From Phycisphaerales bacterium (lineage in GTDB: Bacteria > Planctomycetota > Phycisphaerae > Tepidisphaerales > Tepidisphaeraceae): a stretch of DNA of 64,000 bases. Positions 8,053 to 16,075 of this stretch are shown piece by piece (position 1 is the stretch's first letter; each line of letters opens with the position of its first letter). The DNA lies in contig JADLBV010000070.1 of the NCBI GenBank assembly GCA_020847545.1, positions 1 to 64,000 on the forward strand. Direction: 5' to 3'. The position numbers were made by a program, and so were the translations under genes. The notes below the pieces were generated by a model. It was not told the DNA's origin. It worked only from the letters and a program-made list of their open reading frames with translations, and did no database searches.

Positions 8053-9126
8053 ATGGCAAAAAAAGCGAAAATACTCCATCAAACACCCGCTGAATTGGGA
8101 TACACCTTCCCCCCCGAATGGCATCCGCACGAAGGAACCTGGTTCAGTTGGCCCCGGCCGGAGGGGATTTCGTTTCCGGGCAAATATCACACCATCCCGG
8201 AAAATCTGGCGCGGATCATGGATGCGATCCAACAGCGTGAACGGGTCCACATCAACGTCCCCAACGACAACTGGGAATACATCGTCCGCCGGCAACTCAA
8301 GGAACATGGCTGCCCGATCCGCAACATCTCCTTTCATCACATCCCCACCAACGAAAGCTGGTGCCGTGATCATGGGCCGGCGTTTGTGTTGAAAAAGTCA
8401 CGCGGCAAGACACAGGCCGCGATCGTGGACTGGGGATTCAACGCATGGGGCGGGAAATATCCGCCGTATGGTGAGGATGATGCGGTGCCGACACGGGTGG
8501 CGGAGATTCTGAAGCTGCCGGTGTTTTATCCAAAGGTCATCATGGAAGGGGGAAGCGTTGAATTCAACGGAGCCGGGACGGTCCTGACCACCACCGATTG
8601 CCTGCTGAACAAAAACCGCAACCCGGATTTGAGCAGGGAACAGATCGAACAATATCTGAAGGATTATTACGGCCAAAAGCACGTCTGCTGGCTGACCGGC
8701 GGCATCGATGGGGATGACACCGATGGGCACATCGACGATCTGGCCCGCTTCATCTCGCCACGACAAATTGTGATCGCCATGGAGGAGGATCCCAAGGATA
8801 AAAATTACAAGATTTTGCGAAGCGCCCGGCGTCAACTGGACCAACTGCGCGACCAGGATGGCCGGCCATTCGAGATCATCGAAATCCCCATGCCCGGCGT
8901 GATCGAATACGACAAACAGCGCCTGCCGGCAACCTACGTCAACTTTTATTTCGTCAACGGCGCCCTGCTGGTGCCAACCTATCGCCATCGCAAAAACGAC
9001 CGCAAGGCACTGGAAATTCTCCAGCACCATTTGCCCAAACACAAAGTGATCGGCATCGACTGCATTGAACTGATCTGGGGTTTGGGCGCGATCCACTGTC
9101 TGACGCAGCAGCAACCCAAGTGGTAG
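8053..9126 (+). CDS. aguA: Agmatine deiminase
   Basis: This 357-residue member of the peptidyl-arginine-deiminase-like family hydrolyses agmatine to N-carbamoylputrescine and ammonia, a step of putrescine synthesis. Visible motifs are the N-terminal PEWHPHEGTWFSWP, NESWCRDHGPAF (substrate-binding acidic residues), GGSVEFNGAGTVL, GDDTDGHIDDLARF with the catalytic histidine and aspartates, and the nucleophile cysteine in GLGAIHCLTQQQP near the C-terminus. No N-carbamoylputrescine amidase is adjacent. It ends nine bases from the convergent iron-uptake operon. Confidence 0.93.
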   Translation: MAKKAKILHQTPAELGYTFPPEWHPHEGTWFSWPRPEGISFPGKYHTIPENLARIMDAIQQRERVHINVPNDNWEYIVRRQLKEHGCPIRNISFHHIPTNESWCRDHGPAFVLKKSRGKTQAAIVDWGFNAWGGKYPPYGEDDAVPTRVAEILKLPVFYPKVIMEGGSVEFNGAGTVLTTTDCLLNKNRNPDLSREQIEQYLKDYYGQKHVCWLTGGIDGDDTDGHIDDLARFISPRQIVIAMEEDPKDKNYKILRSARRQLDQLRDQDGRPFEIIEIPMPGVIEYDKQRLPATYVNFYFVNGALLVPTYRHRKNDRKALEILQHHLPKHKVIGIDCIELIWGLGAIHCLTQQQPKW

Positions 9127-9134
9127 TAATCGGC

Positions 9135-9365
9135 CTATTGCTTCCTGTGAATGCCAATTGAATCGCTAGGCAGAAAAACGATGCGGGTTGTCGGCCGATA
9201 TTCCACAACTACGGGCGGTGCAACCGTTGAGCAACCCTTGCAGCTTCCACACCCTGCCATGCTGGTACTCCGGCCGCGCAACGCGCCAAATGCCTGCCGG
9301 GCGATGATCCATACCGCAACGCCAGCAAGGATCAGGACCACAAGATGTTGTATCCACATCGACAT
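9135..9365 (-). CDS. FeoB-associated Cys-rich membrane protein
   Basis: A 76-residue protein with one N-terminal transmembrane helix (residues 7-24, HLVVLILAGVAVWIIARQ), followed by the cysteine cluster GCGSCKGC at 38-45. Small proteins of this build often follow feoB and are thought to aid ferrous iron transport; the exact role is unsettled. The gene starts five bases after the feoB stop on the same strand. ATG 9365 is preferred over longer in-frame starts, which would run into feoB. Confidence 0.75.
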   Translation of the reverse strand: MSMWIQHLVVLILAGVAVWIIARQAFGALRGRSTSMAGCGSCKGCSTVAPPVVVEYRPTTRIVFLPSDSIGIHRKQ

Positions 9366-9370
9366 CGCCA

Positions 9371-11620
9371 CTATCCGTGCAAAAACCGCGTCCCCACCTG
9401 ATAAACCGCTAGGCTCACCACATACGCCAGCGCGTTCATGTAGACCAGCATCACGAGCGGCCATTTCCACCCACCCGTCTCACGGCGAACCACCGCCAAT
9501 GTACTCATGCACTGCATCGCCAATACAAACCAAACCAGCAAACTCAATGCCACCACCGGCGTCCAAACCGCCCTCCCATCGGCATAATGATCCGCCCGCA
9601 TGGCATCTTCCAGCGGCGTCGCCTCCTGCTCCACATCGCCGACGCTGTAGACGATCCCCATCGTGCTGACAAACACCTCGCGGGCCGCAAACGCACCCAC
9701 CAACCCCACCCCCATTTTCCAATCATATCCCAACGGGCGAATCGCCGGCTCGATCAAATGCCCAAACCGACCCGCCACGCTGTAGCGCAACTGTTCGCCC
9801 GCGATGGCCGTATCGACATCCTGATTGTGCAACGAAGCCTGCTGTTCAACCTGTTCCACATGCGACTTGGGCATGCGCGGGTAATACATCATCGCCCACA
9901 GGATGACGCTCAAACAGAAAATCGTCGTCCCCGCCTTGGTCAAAAAGGCCTTGGTGTTGGTGAAGACGCTGCGCGCCACCTGCGATGCCTGCGGCATCTT
10001 GTAGGTGGGCAATTCGAGAATAAACGCGGGCTTGGGGCCTTTGAGCATGGAGCGTTTGAAGACCCACGCCGTCCCCGCCGCCGCCACGATCCCCAAGGCG
10101 TAGAGCGCCAGCATGATCCCGGCCTGTTTGAACGGTCCATAGGCCGCGAAAAACGTCCCGATCAGCAGCGTATAAACCGGCAAACGGGCGCTGCAACTCA
10201 TAAACGGCGCGACAAAAATCGTCGCCAGCCGATCCTTTCGGCTTTCGATGGTCCGTGTCGCCATGATGCCGGGAATCGCACAGGCGAAACTGCTTAACAG
10301 CGGAATGAAACTTTTCCCATGCAGCCCCACTTTGGCCAGCAGGCGATCCATCAAAAACGCCGCCCGCGCCAGATATCCGCTGTCCTCCAATATCGACAAA
10401 AAGAAAAAGAGGAGCGCAATCTGCGGCACAAAGACCACCACCGCCCCCACACCGGCGAAAATCCCATCGTTCACCAGATCACGCACCGGCCCATCGGGCA
10501 GCCACGACGCCACCTGCGCCCCCAGCCAACTGACACCCCCATCAATCCCATCCATCACCGGCTGCGCCAGCCAGAAAATGCTGACAAAGAGGGTCGCCAT
10601 GATGGCCGTGAAAATCAGCAACCCCCAGAACTTGTGAATGCAGATCGCATCGATCCGTTCCGTCCAGCTTCGAGATCGAACCTCAGCCTCCGGTGCGGCC
10701 GGAACCTTCGGCCCATCAACATGCCCCAACGCCCTGTCGCCGACCTGTTCAATCCAACGATAATGCGCCTCAATGTCCGCCTGCATCGGCTCGATGCCCA
10801 ACTGGCCCATCCGCCCCGCCGCGGATTTTAACAGGGAAGTCACCGGCTCTTTTTGCGACAATGACAGCAAATCCCCCGCGCGGTCGCCGATCAGCAGCCG
10901 CTCGGCTATCGCCTTGTATCGGTCCAGCAATCCCCCCTTTCCATTGCCGGTTGGCATTGAGTCTTTCGACTCATGGTCCTCAGGCCCATCGTGCAAAATC
11001 GCCAACCCGCCCCCCACCAGCATCAACTCCTCCTTCATCGCATCCGGCAACGGCCAATCGGGCATCGGCGCAACCTTCGCCTGCGCAATGACCTGCTTCA
11101 AATGCTCGATCCCCTTGCGTTGATGCCCCACCACCGGCACCACCGGCACGCCCAGCTCCCTGGACAACGCCTCGGCCGACACCGGCTTGCCGCGCTGCTC
11201 GGCCAAATCCATCATGTTCAGCGCCACCACCATCGGCCGGCCCAACTCGATCAACTGGCTGACCAGATACAAATTCCGCTGCAAATTGCTCGCGTCTACC
11301 ACCACAACCACGGCATCGGGCGCTGGCGTGTCCGCGCGCAATCCGCGCAACACCTCCATCGCCACCTGCTCATCGGGTGATCGGCTGATGAGGCTGTATG
11401 TCCCCGGCAGATCGATAATGTTGATCCATTGTCCCGATGGGAGTTTGCACCGACCGGTCTTCTTCTCGACCGTCACGCCGGGATAGTTGGCGACCTTCTG
11501 CCGCAATCCGGTCAGCGCATTAAAGAGGGTGGTCTTGCCGCTATTGGGATTGCCCGCCAACGCTACGGTCAACGTGGCTTTGACAACGGTGGTTTCGGGT
11601 TTTTCGCAACAGGAGGACAT
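9371..11620 (-). CDS. feoB: Ferrous iron transport protein B
   Basis: A 749-residue inner-membrane ferrous iron importer with an N-terminal G domain. G1 is GNPNSGKTT at residues 23-31, G3 is DLPGTYSL and G4 is NMMD; a helical GDI-like linker follows. The membrane part has two gate regions, including SCSARLPVY, and several long hydrophobic helices. ATG 11620 (MSSCC) is chosen because it sits at the usual distance from G1; a TTG at 11650 is in frame. feoA precedes it and a Cys-rich small protein follows, so this is a complete feo operon. The N-terminal CC pair is unusual and may bind metal. Confidence 0.95.
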   Translation of the reverse strand: MSSCCEKPETTVVKATLTVALAGNPNSGKTTLFNALTGLRQKVANYPGVTVEKKTGRCKLPSGQWINIIDLPGTYSLISRSPDEQVAMEVLRGLRADTPAPDAVVVVVDASNLQRNLYLVSQLIELGRPMVVALNMMDLAEQRGKPVSAEALSRELGVPVVPVVGHQRKGIEHLKQVIAQAKVAPMPDWPLPDAMKEELMLVGGGLAILHDGPEDHESKDSMPTGNGKGGLLDRYKAIAERLLIGDRAGDLLSLSQKEPVTSLLKSAAGRMGQLGIEPMQADIEAHYRWIEQVGDRALGHVDGPKVPAAPEAEVRSRSWTERIDAICIHKFWGLLIFTAIMATLFVSIFWLAQPVMDGIDGGVSWLGAQVASWLPDGPVRDLVNDGIFAGVGAVVVFVPQIALLFFFLSILEDSGYLARAAFLMDRLLAKVGLHGKSFIPLLSSFACAIPGIMATRTIESRKDRLATIFVAPFMSCSARLPVYTLLIGTFFAAYGPFKQAGIMLALYALGIVAAAGTAWVFKRSMLKGPKPAFILELPTYKMPQASQVARSVFTNTKAFLTKAGTTIFCLSVILWAMMYYPRMPKSHVEQVEQQASLHNQDVDTAIAGEQLRYSVAGRFGHLIEPAIRPLGYDWKMGVGLVGAFAAREVFVSTMGIVYSVGDVEQEATPLEDAMRADHYADGRAVWTPVVALSLLVWFVLAMQCMSTLAVVRRETGGWKWPLVMLVYMNALAYVVSLAVYQVGTRFLHG

Positions 11621-11676
11621 CTCCAGCCCAATGCTGAATTTCCAAGTCAATCCTACACGGCGTCATGGGGAAACAA

Positions 11677-11961
11677 TTACCGCGAGGCGGGAAGAATATT
11701 CACATGCCGGGCCTGCTCATCACGCAGCGACAGGTGATAGCCGCGCAGGCGAAATTCGATCGGATCCCCCAGCGGCGCCCGCCGGATCACTTCCACATTG
11801 GCGCCGTTGCAAAATCCCATCTCCAGCAGCCGACGGCGCAGATCCATATCCCCCCCCACCGAATGCACCTGCCCGCAACACCCAATGCCAAGACGATTCA
11901 ACGTGCAGGTGCGGGGGTCATCACACTGATTACAGGATTCAACCGTGCAGAATTTCCGCAT
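11677..11961 (-). CDS. feoA: FeoA-family protein with Cys-rich N-terminal extension
   Basis: A 94-residue protein with an SH3-like FeoA domain over about residues 30-92 (RRLLEMGFCNGANVEVIRRAPLGDP, then IEFRLRGYHLSLR). FeoA works with FeoB in ferrous iron uptake on the cytoplasmic side. It is longer than the usual 75 residues because of an N-terminal extension with cysteines at 5, 10, 13, 19, 28 and 29, which could bind iron or an Fe-S cluster. It is the first gene of the operon; feoB follows after 56 bases. Confidence 0.88.
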   Translation of the reverse strand: MRKFCTVESCNQCDDPRTCTLNRLGIGCCGQVHSVGGDMDLRRRLLEMGFCNGANVEVIRRAPLGDPIEFRLRGYHLSLRDEQARHVNILPASR

Positions 11962-12094
11962 GTGAACTCATCTCCAGGACGCGGATGTGCCCACGTCGTT
12001 GAAGGATTATAGCACAATGAGACTGAGTTTCAATTAAAATAAGACGATCTGTCAGCCAATGGTAAGTATTGTCAGCATCAGAACTTACATCCCA

Positions 12095-12754
12095 TCAGGC
12101 CGCCAGTGGCGCCTGGGGTGTCGTCACCGCCGACTTGGTGTTGGTGATAACCACCGTCTCCCACAGGTCGATGCTTTCGAGTTTGTAGCGGTAGTCGATT
12201 TCCACACCGGTCCGACGAACCAAATCCTGCAACGGCAGATCGCTGCGCCAACCCAGGCGGGTGCAAAGCGGACAAAGCCATTTTTCCAACAGCGCGATAA
12301 ACCGGTTGGTCGACTGAAAATGGTTCAAAATGACGATCCGCGCATTGGGCTTGGCCACGCGCTGGGCCTCGCTGATCAGGCGATACGGATCGCTGACGAC
12401 GCTGATCACATGGCTGATGAAAATATGATCAAAGGTGCTGTCGGCAAAGGGCAGCCGCAACGCATCCCCCTGAAACACCACGGCATGATCCATCCCGTTT
12501 TCGCGGATTTTCTTTCGGCATTCGCGAAGCATCCCGCTGGACAGATCAACGCCGACCACCTTGCCCCGTCGCGGATAAAAATTCAACGACGCCCCCGTCC
12601 CGATCCCCAAATCCAACACCCGGTCGCTTTCGGAAATGTTCATGTGCGACAAGGCGCGCGCGATCCGACGTTTCACCAGCCGCCCGAAGGTGGCATCATA
12701 AAACATCGAATGAAAATCATAAATCAGCTTCGTGCTGGATTCTCGCATTGCCAC
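12095..12754 (-). CDS. SAM-dependent methyltransferase, phospholipid N-methyltransferase-like
   Basis: A 219-residue class I methyltransferase. Motif I is VLDLGIGTGASLNFYP, motif II is VVGVDLSSGML, and FDHIFISHVISVVSDP is the later strand-loop. The N-terminal YDFHSMFYDATFG and the hydrophobic, Cys-bearing LLEKWLCPLCTRLGWR resemble PmtA-type phosphatidylethanolamine N-methyltransferases; a UbiE-like quinone methyltransferase is the alternative. The neighbouring divergent cardiolipin synthase supports a phospholipid role, but this is inference. A GTG at 12754 is preferred, with AAGGG eight bases upstream; ATG 12748 also fits. Confidence 0.7.
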   Translation of the reverse strand: MAMRESSTKLIYDFHSMFYDATFGRLVKRRIARALSHMNISESDRVLDLGIGTGASLNFYPRRGKVVGVDLSSGMLRECRKKIRENGMDHAVVFQGDALRLPFADSTFDHIFISHVISVVSDPYRLISEAQRVAKPNARIVILNHFQSTNRFIALLEKWLCPLCTRLGWRSDLPLQDLVRRTGVEIDYRYKLESIDLWETVVITNTKSAVTTPQAPLAA

Positions 12755-12916
12755 GGGTGCATCCCTTAAAAGAATCCCCTAAATTTATCATCCGTTCCAC
12801 GATTGCCAAGGGCCAAAGGGGTAAAAATCAGCCAAGAGGCATGATTTTTATAAAATTTTCCACCGGGCCGTTTCAGGAACAAATTAACTGGCCTCAATCA
12901 TGCCCATCGGGCTAAC

Positions 12917-14332
12917 ATGGCGTTCATGCGGGTGACCGATGCCGATGATTTCGCCATTGCACGAGCGTTCAAGCCGAACGTGGTTGAACGCGATGCCGAT
13001 GCGCCCCGCAGGGTGGGAACCTCCAGCGGGGTCAACATTGAACCGGGCAGCGACGATGATGGGTGGGTGGTTCCCCATCCGGTGGGTCTGGGGGATGGAT
13101 CGCGTGTGCAGCTTTACAAGGATGGCCAGGCCCTGCACGCCGCCTTTGAGGCGATCGCACAGGCAAAATTCCGCATCTGCCTTGAAGTTTATATCTTCGC
13201 CGGCGACCAGACCGGCAGGGCTTTTGCCGACCTGCTGAGCCGAAAATCCCGCCAAGGGGTCGATGTCTACCTGATCTACGACTCCTTCGGATCGAGCGGT
13301 TCGGATCGGGCGATGTTCCGCCAGATGCGCGATGCGGGGGTTCATCTACAGGCGTTTCATCCGATCCGACCCTGGGAAAACCGTTTCGGCTGGCGGCCAT
13401 TCAACCGCAACCACCGCAAACTGCTGGTGATCGATGACAACATCGTCGGCATGGGAGGGTTGAACATCGGCTCGCAATACGCCGGCTCGTGGGTGGTCCC
13501 ATCACAGGGTTCCTGCGCCGAATTCTGGCGCGACAACGCCATCGGCATCGTCGGGCCGGCCGCACGGCGGTTTTTGCACGCTTTTGCAAAGTCCTGGCAT
13601 TATGTTTCCACCGGCGGGCGCATCGGCAAGGCAGAATACATCTACAACCTAGGCTCCATCGTCCCACAGGCAACTCAACTTGAAATGCGCCGATCCGCGC
13701 GACGATCAAACCAATCCCGCCGACCGACCTGGGCGGGAACCAAGGCGGGCTATCACGGGGCGCTTGACCTCCCCGCAACACACCGTGAGGGGGACTTGGG
13801 AATTCTGGCTTCGGTGCCGACGGTCTTCAGCCCATTGGCCGAGTTTTTCCAGAATCTGATGCAACGGGCGAACAAAAGCATCGATCTGACCATGGCTTAT
13901 TTCGCCCCCTCCGACCTGCTGATCAATGAATTGTGCCGGGCGGCCAAACGGGGCGTGCGCGTCCGCCTGATGCTGCCGGGCAAGAGCGACCTGCCGATCC
14001 TCACCTGGGCGGCGCGGTCGTTTTACGAAAAGATGATGAGCGCGGGAGTTGAAATTTACGAACGACAAAGTGTGGTGCTGCACGCCAAGACGCTGGTGAT
14101 CGATTCACAACTGGCGGTGATGGGATCGGCCAACCTGGACTATCGCAGCATCGAATACAACCTTGAAATTTCGGCGCTGATCCACTCGGGCGAATTCGGC
14201 CGACAACTCAACGACCTGTTTGACAACGATGTCATGTACGCCAAAAGGATACAACCCTCCGAGTGGCGCAAGCGACCCAACATCGACCGCCTCATCCAAT
14301 GGGCGGTCAACCGGGCGCGGTATCTGTTGTAA
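12917..14332 (+). CDS. Cardiolipin synthase (phospholipase D family)
   Basis: A 471-residue PLD-superfamily enzyme with two HKD motifs: NHRKLLVIDDNIVGMGGLN in the first half and LHAKTLVIDSQLAVMGSAN in the second. Such proteins condense two phosphatidylglycerol molecules, or phosphatidylglycerol with another phospholipid, into cardiolipin. Unlike E. coli ClsA it lacks N-terminal transmembrane helices and so resembles the ClsB type. A basic insert (RRSARRSNQSRR) at about residues 259-270 lies between the two halves and may touch the membrane. It is divergent from the methyltransferase gene and convergent with the GTPase pair, which starts one base after its stop. Confidence 0.88.
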   Translation: MAFMRVTDADDFAIARAFKPNVVERDADAPRRVGTSSGVNIEPGSDDDGWVVPHPVGLGDGSRVQLYKDGQALHAAFEAIAQAKFRICLEVYIFAGDQTGRAFADLLSRKSRQGVDVYLIYDSFGSSGSDRAMFRQMRDAGVHLQAFHPIRPWENRFGWRPFNRNHRKLLVIDDNIVGMGGLNIGSQYAGSWVVPSQGSCAEFWRDNAIGIVGPAARRFLHAFAKSWHYVSTGGRIGKAEYIYNLGSIVPQATQLEMRRSARRSNQSRRPTWAGTKAGYHGALDLPATHREGDLGILASVPTVFSPLAEFFQNLMQRANKSIDLTMAYFAPSDLLINELCRAAKRGVRVRLMLPGKSDLPILTWAARSFYEKMMSAGVEIYERQSVVLHAKTLVIDSQLAVMGSANLDYRSIEYNLEISALIHSGEFGRQLNDLFDNDVMYAKRIQPSEWRKRPNIDRLIQWAVNRARYLL

Positions 14333-16075
14333 TTACGCCGCCAGCGAATCCTTGAAATGGGCGATTCGTTCCATCAACTTCCCCATCCGGTTCCGTGACT
14401 GCCGAATGGGTTCGGTCAATGAAGCCAGCCACTGCGCCGCGGCGGCGGTCAGGTTGGTTGATGAGTCGGCATCAACCGCATTTTTCAACCGTTGAAGCTG
14501 CCTATCCACCCGGCGCTGGGTGTCCCAGCGGACATAAGCCCACAGGACAAAAAACCAGAGCAACAAAAATGAGGCGTTTTGCAGCAGAAATGTCACGCCC
14601 ATGATTCGCACCACCAGCAAACCCAGATGCGTCACCGATCCCCCCTGCCAGTCGCGCAAAACCGCTTCCAAAATGGGTTGCACGATCGGGAACCAGAGCA
14701 ACGCCCCCCATGTCAGGATGCTTCGCACAAACGCGGCGATGATGTTGTCGCGCCCCCCGACACGGTCGCTGAGCACCTGTCGTTGGCGCTGCACGACGGC
14801 CGCCATCGAACGGCGCAAATCTCCCACGGCTCCCTCGGCCCAGACCGATTCCCACAGTTTATGATCGCGATACAACTCCCCGATGGCCGGCGCGGATTGT
14901 TGCAGATGGGCGAATGTCGTCTGCACGGCCGATGACAAATCCCTCTCCCCTTCGCGCAGATACAAACTCACCAGCGCCTCAGGACCGGTCAACCCCTGCT
15001 GCTGCGGAATCGACAACCTTCTGCGCCACACCCCCACCAACGGCCCCAACACCGTGTGGACAATGCCGACAATCGGCCAGCGTTTCATCCGTCTTTGCTG
15101 ACATTCATCCACCAGCGCCAACCGATGGGCCGGATCATCCAGAATCGCCGGCACGGCCTCTTCCAACACAATTCGCCCCAATCGGTCGGCCACCTGTTCC
15201 TGCGCGTCAATTTCAAGTCGCTCCAGCCGTTTCAATCGGCCGGGCAAATCCTGATGCTCCAGCCAGTTGAGCACCGTCAACCCACGCTGCCGGCCGGCCC
15301 GTTGCACGGACTGATTCACGGCCTGTTCAGACTTTTGCCGCGACAACGCCTGCCGCAGTTCGGGCAGATCAAACCCCTCGCCTTGCGCGGCGCTCACCAG
15401 CCACACGCGCGGCGATGAGGGCAACGACAACACCTTGGCCAACCGCCGGGCATAATCATCACGCAATTCCTCGGCCGCCCCCTGCCCCTCGCGGGCGACC
15501 ACCTGATCGGCCTTGTTCAACACGAACAGAAAATTCTCCGGCGCGTTGCCGGCCGACACCTTTTTGAGCATTTCGCGCGGCTGCTGATCGGCATATTTTT
15601 CAACGCTCTGCACCCAAATTGGAAAGAGCATGTGCCGCAACATCCGGCGGGTGATCTCGACATGCTGCTGCCAGTGGCTGTCGATGTCGGGCAGATCCAG
15701 CAGCACCTGCTGTCGCAACGATTCAATCGTGTGCCCGATGAGCCGATACTGACCCGGTACTTCCTGTTCCAAAAGCGCCTTCAACGGTTCAATCTGCGCC
15801 TGATGCGCATAGGCGATGACCTGATGCGTGCCGGGGCCGTGGCTGGATTGTTCGGTGATGGATCGGCCGACCAGCGCGTTGACCAGCGCGCTTTTGCCAA
15901 CTTCTTTTCCACCGATCAGGCCGACGAGATAAAATCGATCCGCTTGCAGGGCATCATCGCGCAACACCGGCGCATCGTCGCGGACCATTTCCGGCCTCTG
16001 CGCGCCGGTGAGCGCCATCGTCTGTTTGACCAGTTCCATCAAGGTTTCGCCGGTGGGTGGATTGGGATTGCTCAT
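14333..16075 (-). CDS. Dynamin-like membrane GTPase, second of a pair
   Basis: A 580-residue protein. G1 is GGKEVGKS at residues 55-62, G3 is DLPDID at 127-132 and G4 is NKAD at 187-190. A long helical region follows, then two hydrophobic stretches near residues 450-475 and 505-530 (FLLQNASFLLLWFFVLWAYV) that should insert in the inner membrane, and a helical tail. This resembles bacterial dynamin-like or YfjP/YkrA-type membrane GTPases. Its ATG overlaps the stop of the upstream GTPase gene by four bases (ATGA), so the two products are probably made together and may pair as a heteromer. The true partner and function are unknown. Confidence 0.72.
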   Translation of the reverse strand: MSNPNPPTGETLMELVKQTMALTGAQRPEMVRDDAPVLRDDALQADRFYLVGLIGGKEVGKSALVNALVGRSITEQSSHGPGTHQVIAYAHQAQIEPLKALLEQEVPGQYRLIGHTIESLRQQVLLDLPDIDSHWQQHVEITRRMLRHMLFPIWVQSVEKYADQQPREMLKKVSAGNAPENFLFVLNKADQVVAREGQGAAEELRDDYARRLAKVLSLPSSPRVWLVSAAQGEGFDLPELRQALSRQKSEQAVNQSVQRAGRQRGLTVLNWLEHQDLPGRLKRLERLEIDAQEQVADRLGRIVLEEAVPAILDDPAHRLALVDECQQRRMKRWPIVGIVHTVLGPLVGVWRRRLSIPQQQGLTGPEALVSLYLREGERDLSSAVQTTFAHLQQSAPAIGELYRDHKLWESVWAEGAVGDLRRSMAAVVQRQRQVLSDRVGGRDNIIAAFVRSILTWGALLWFPIVQPILEAVLRDWQGGSVTHLGLLVVRIMGVTFLLQNASFLLLWFFVLWAYVRWDTQRRVDRQLQRLKNAVDADSSTNLTAAAAQWLASLTEPIRQSRNRMGKLMERIAHFKDSLAA

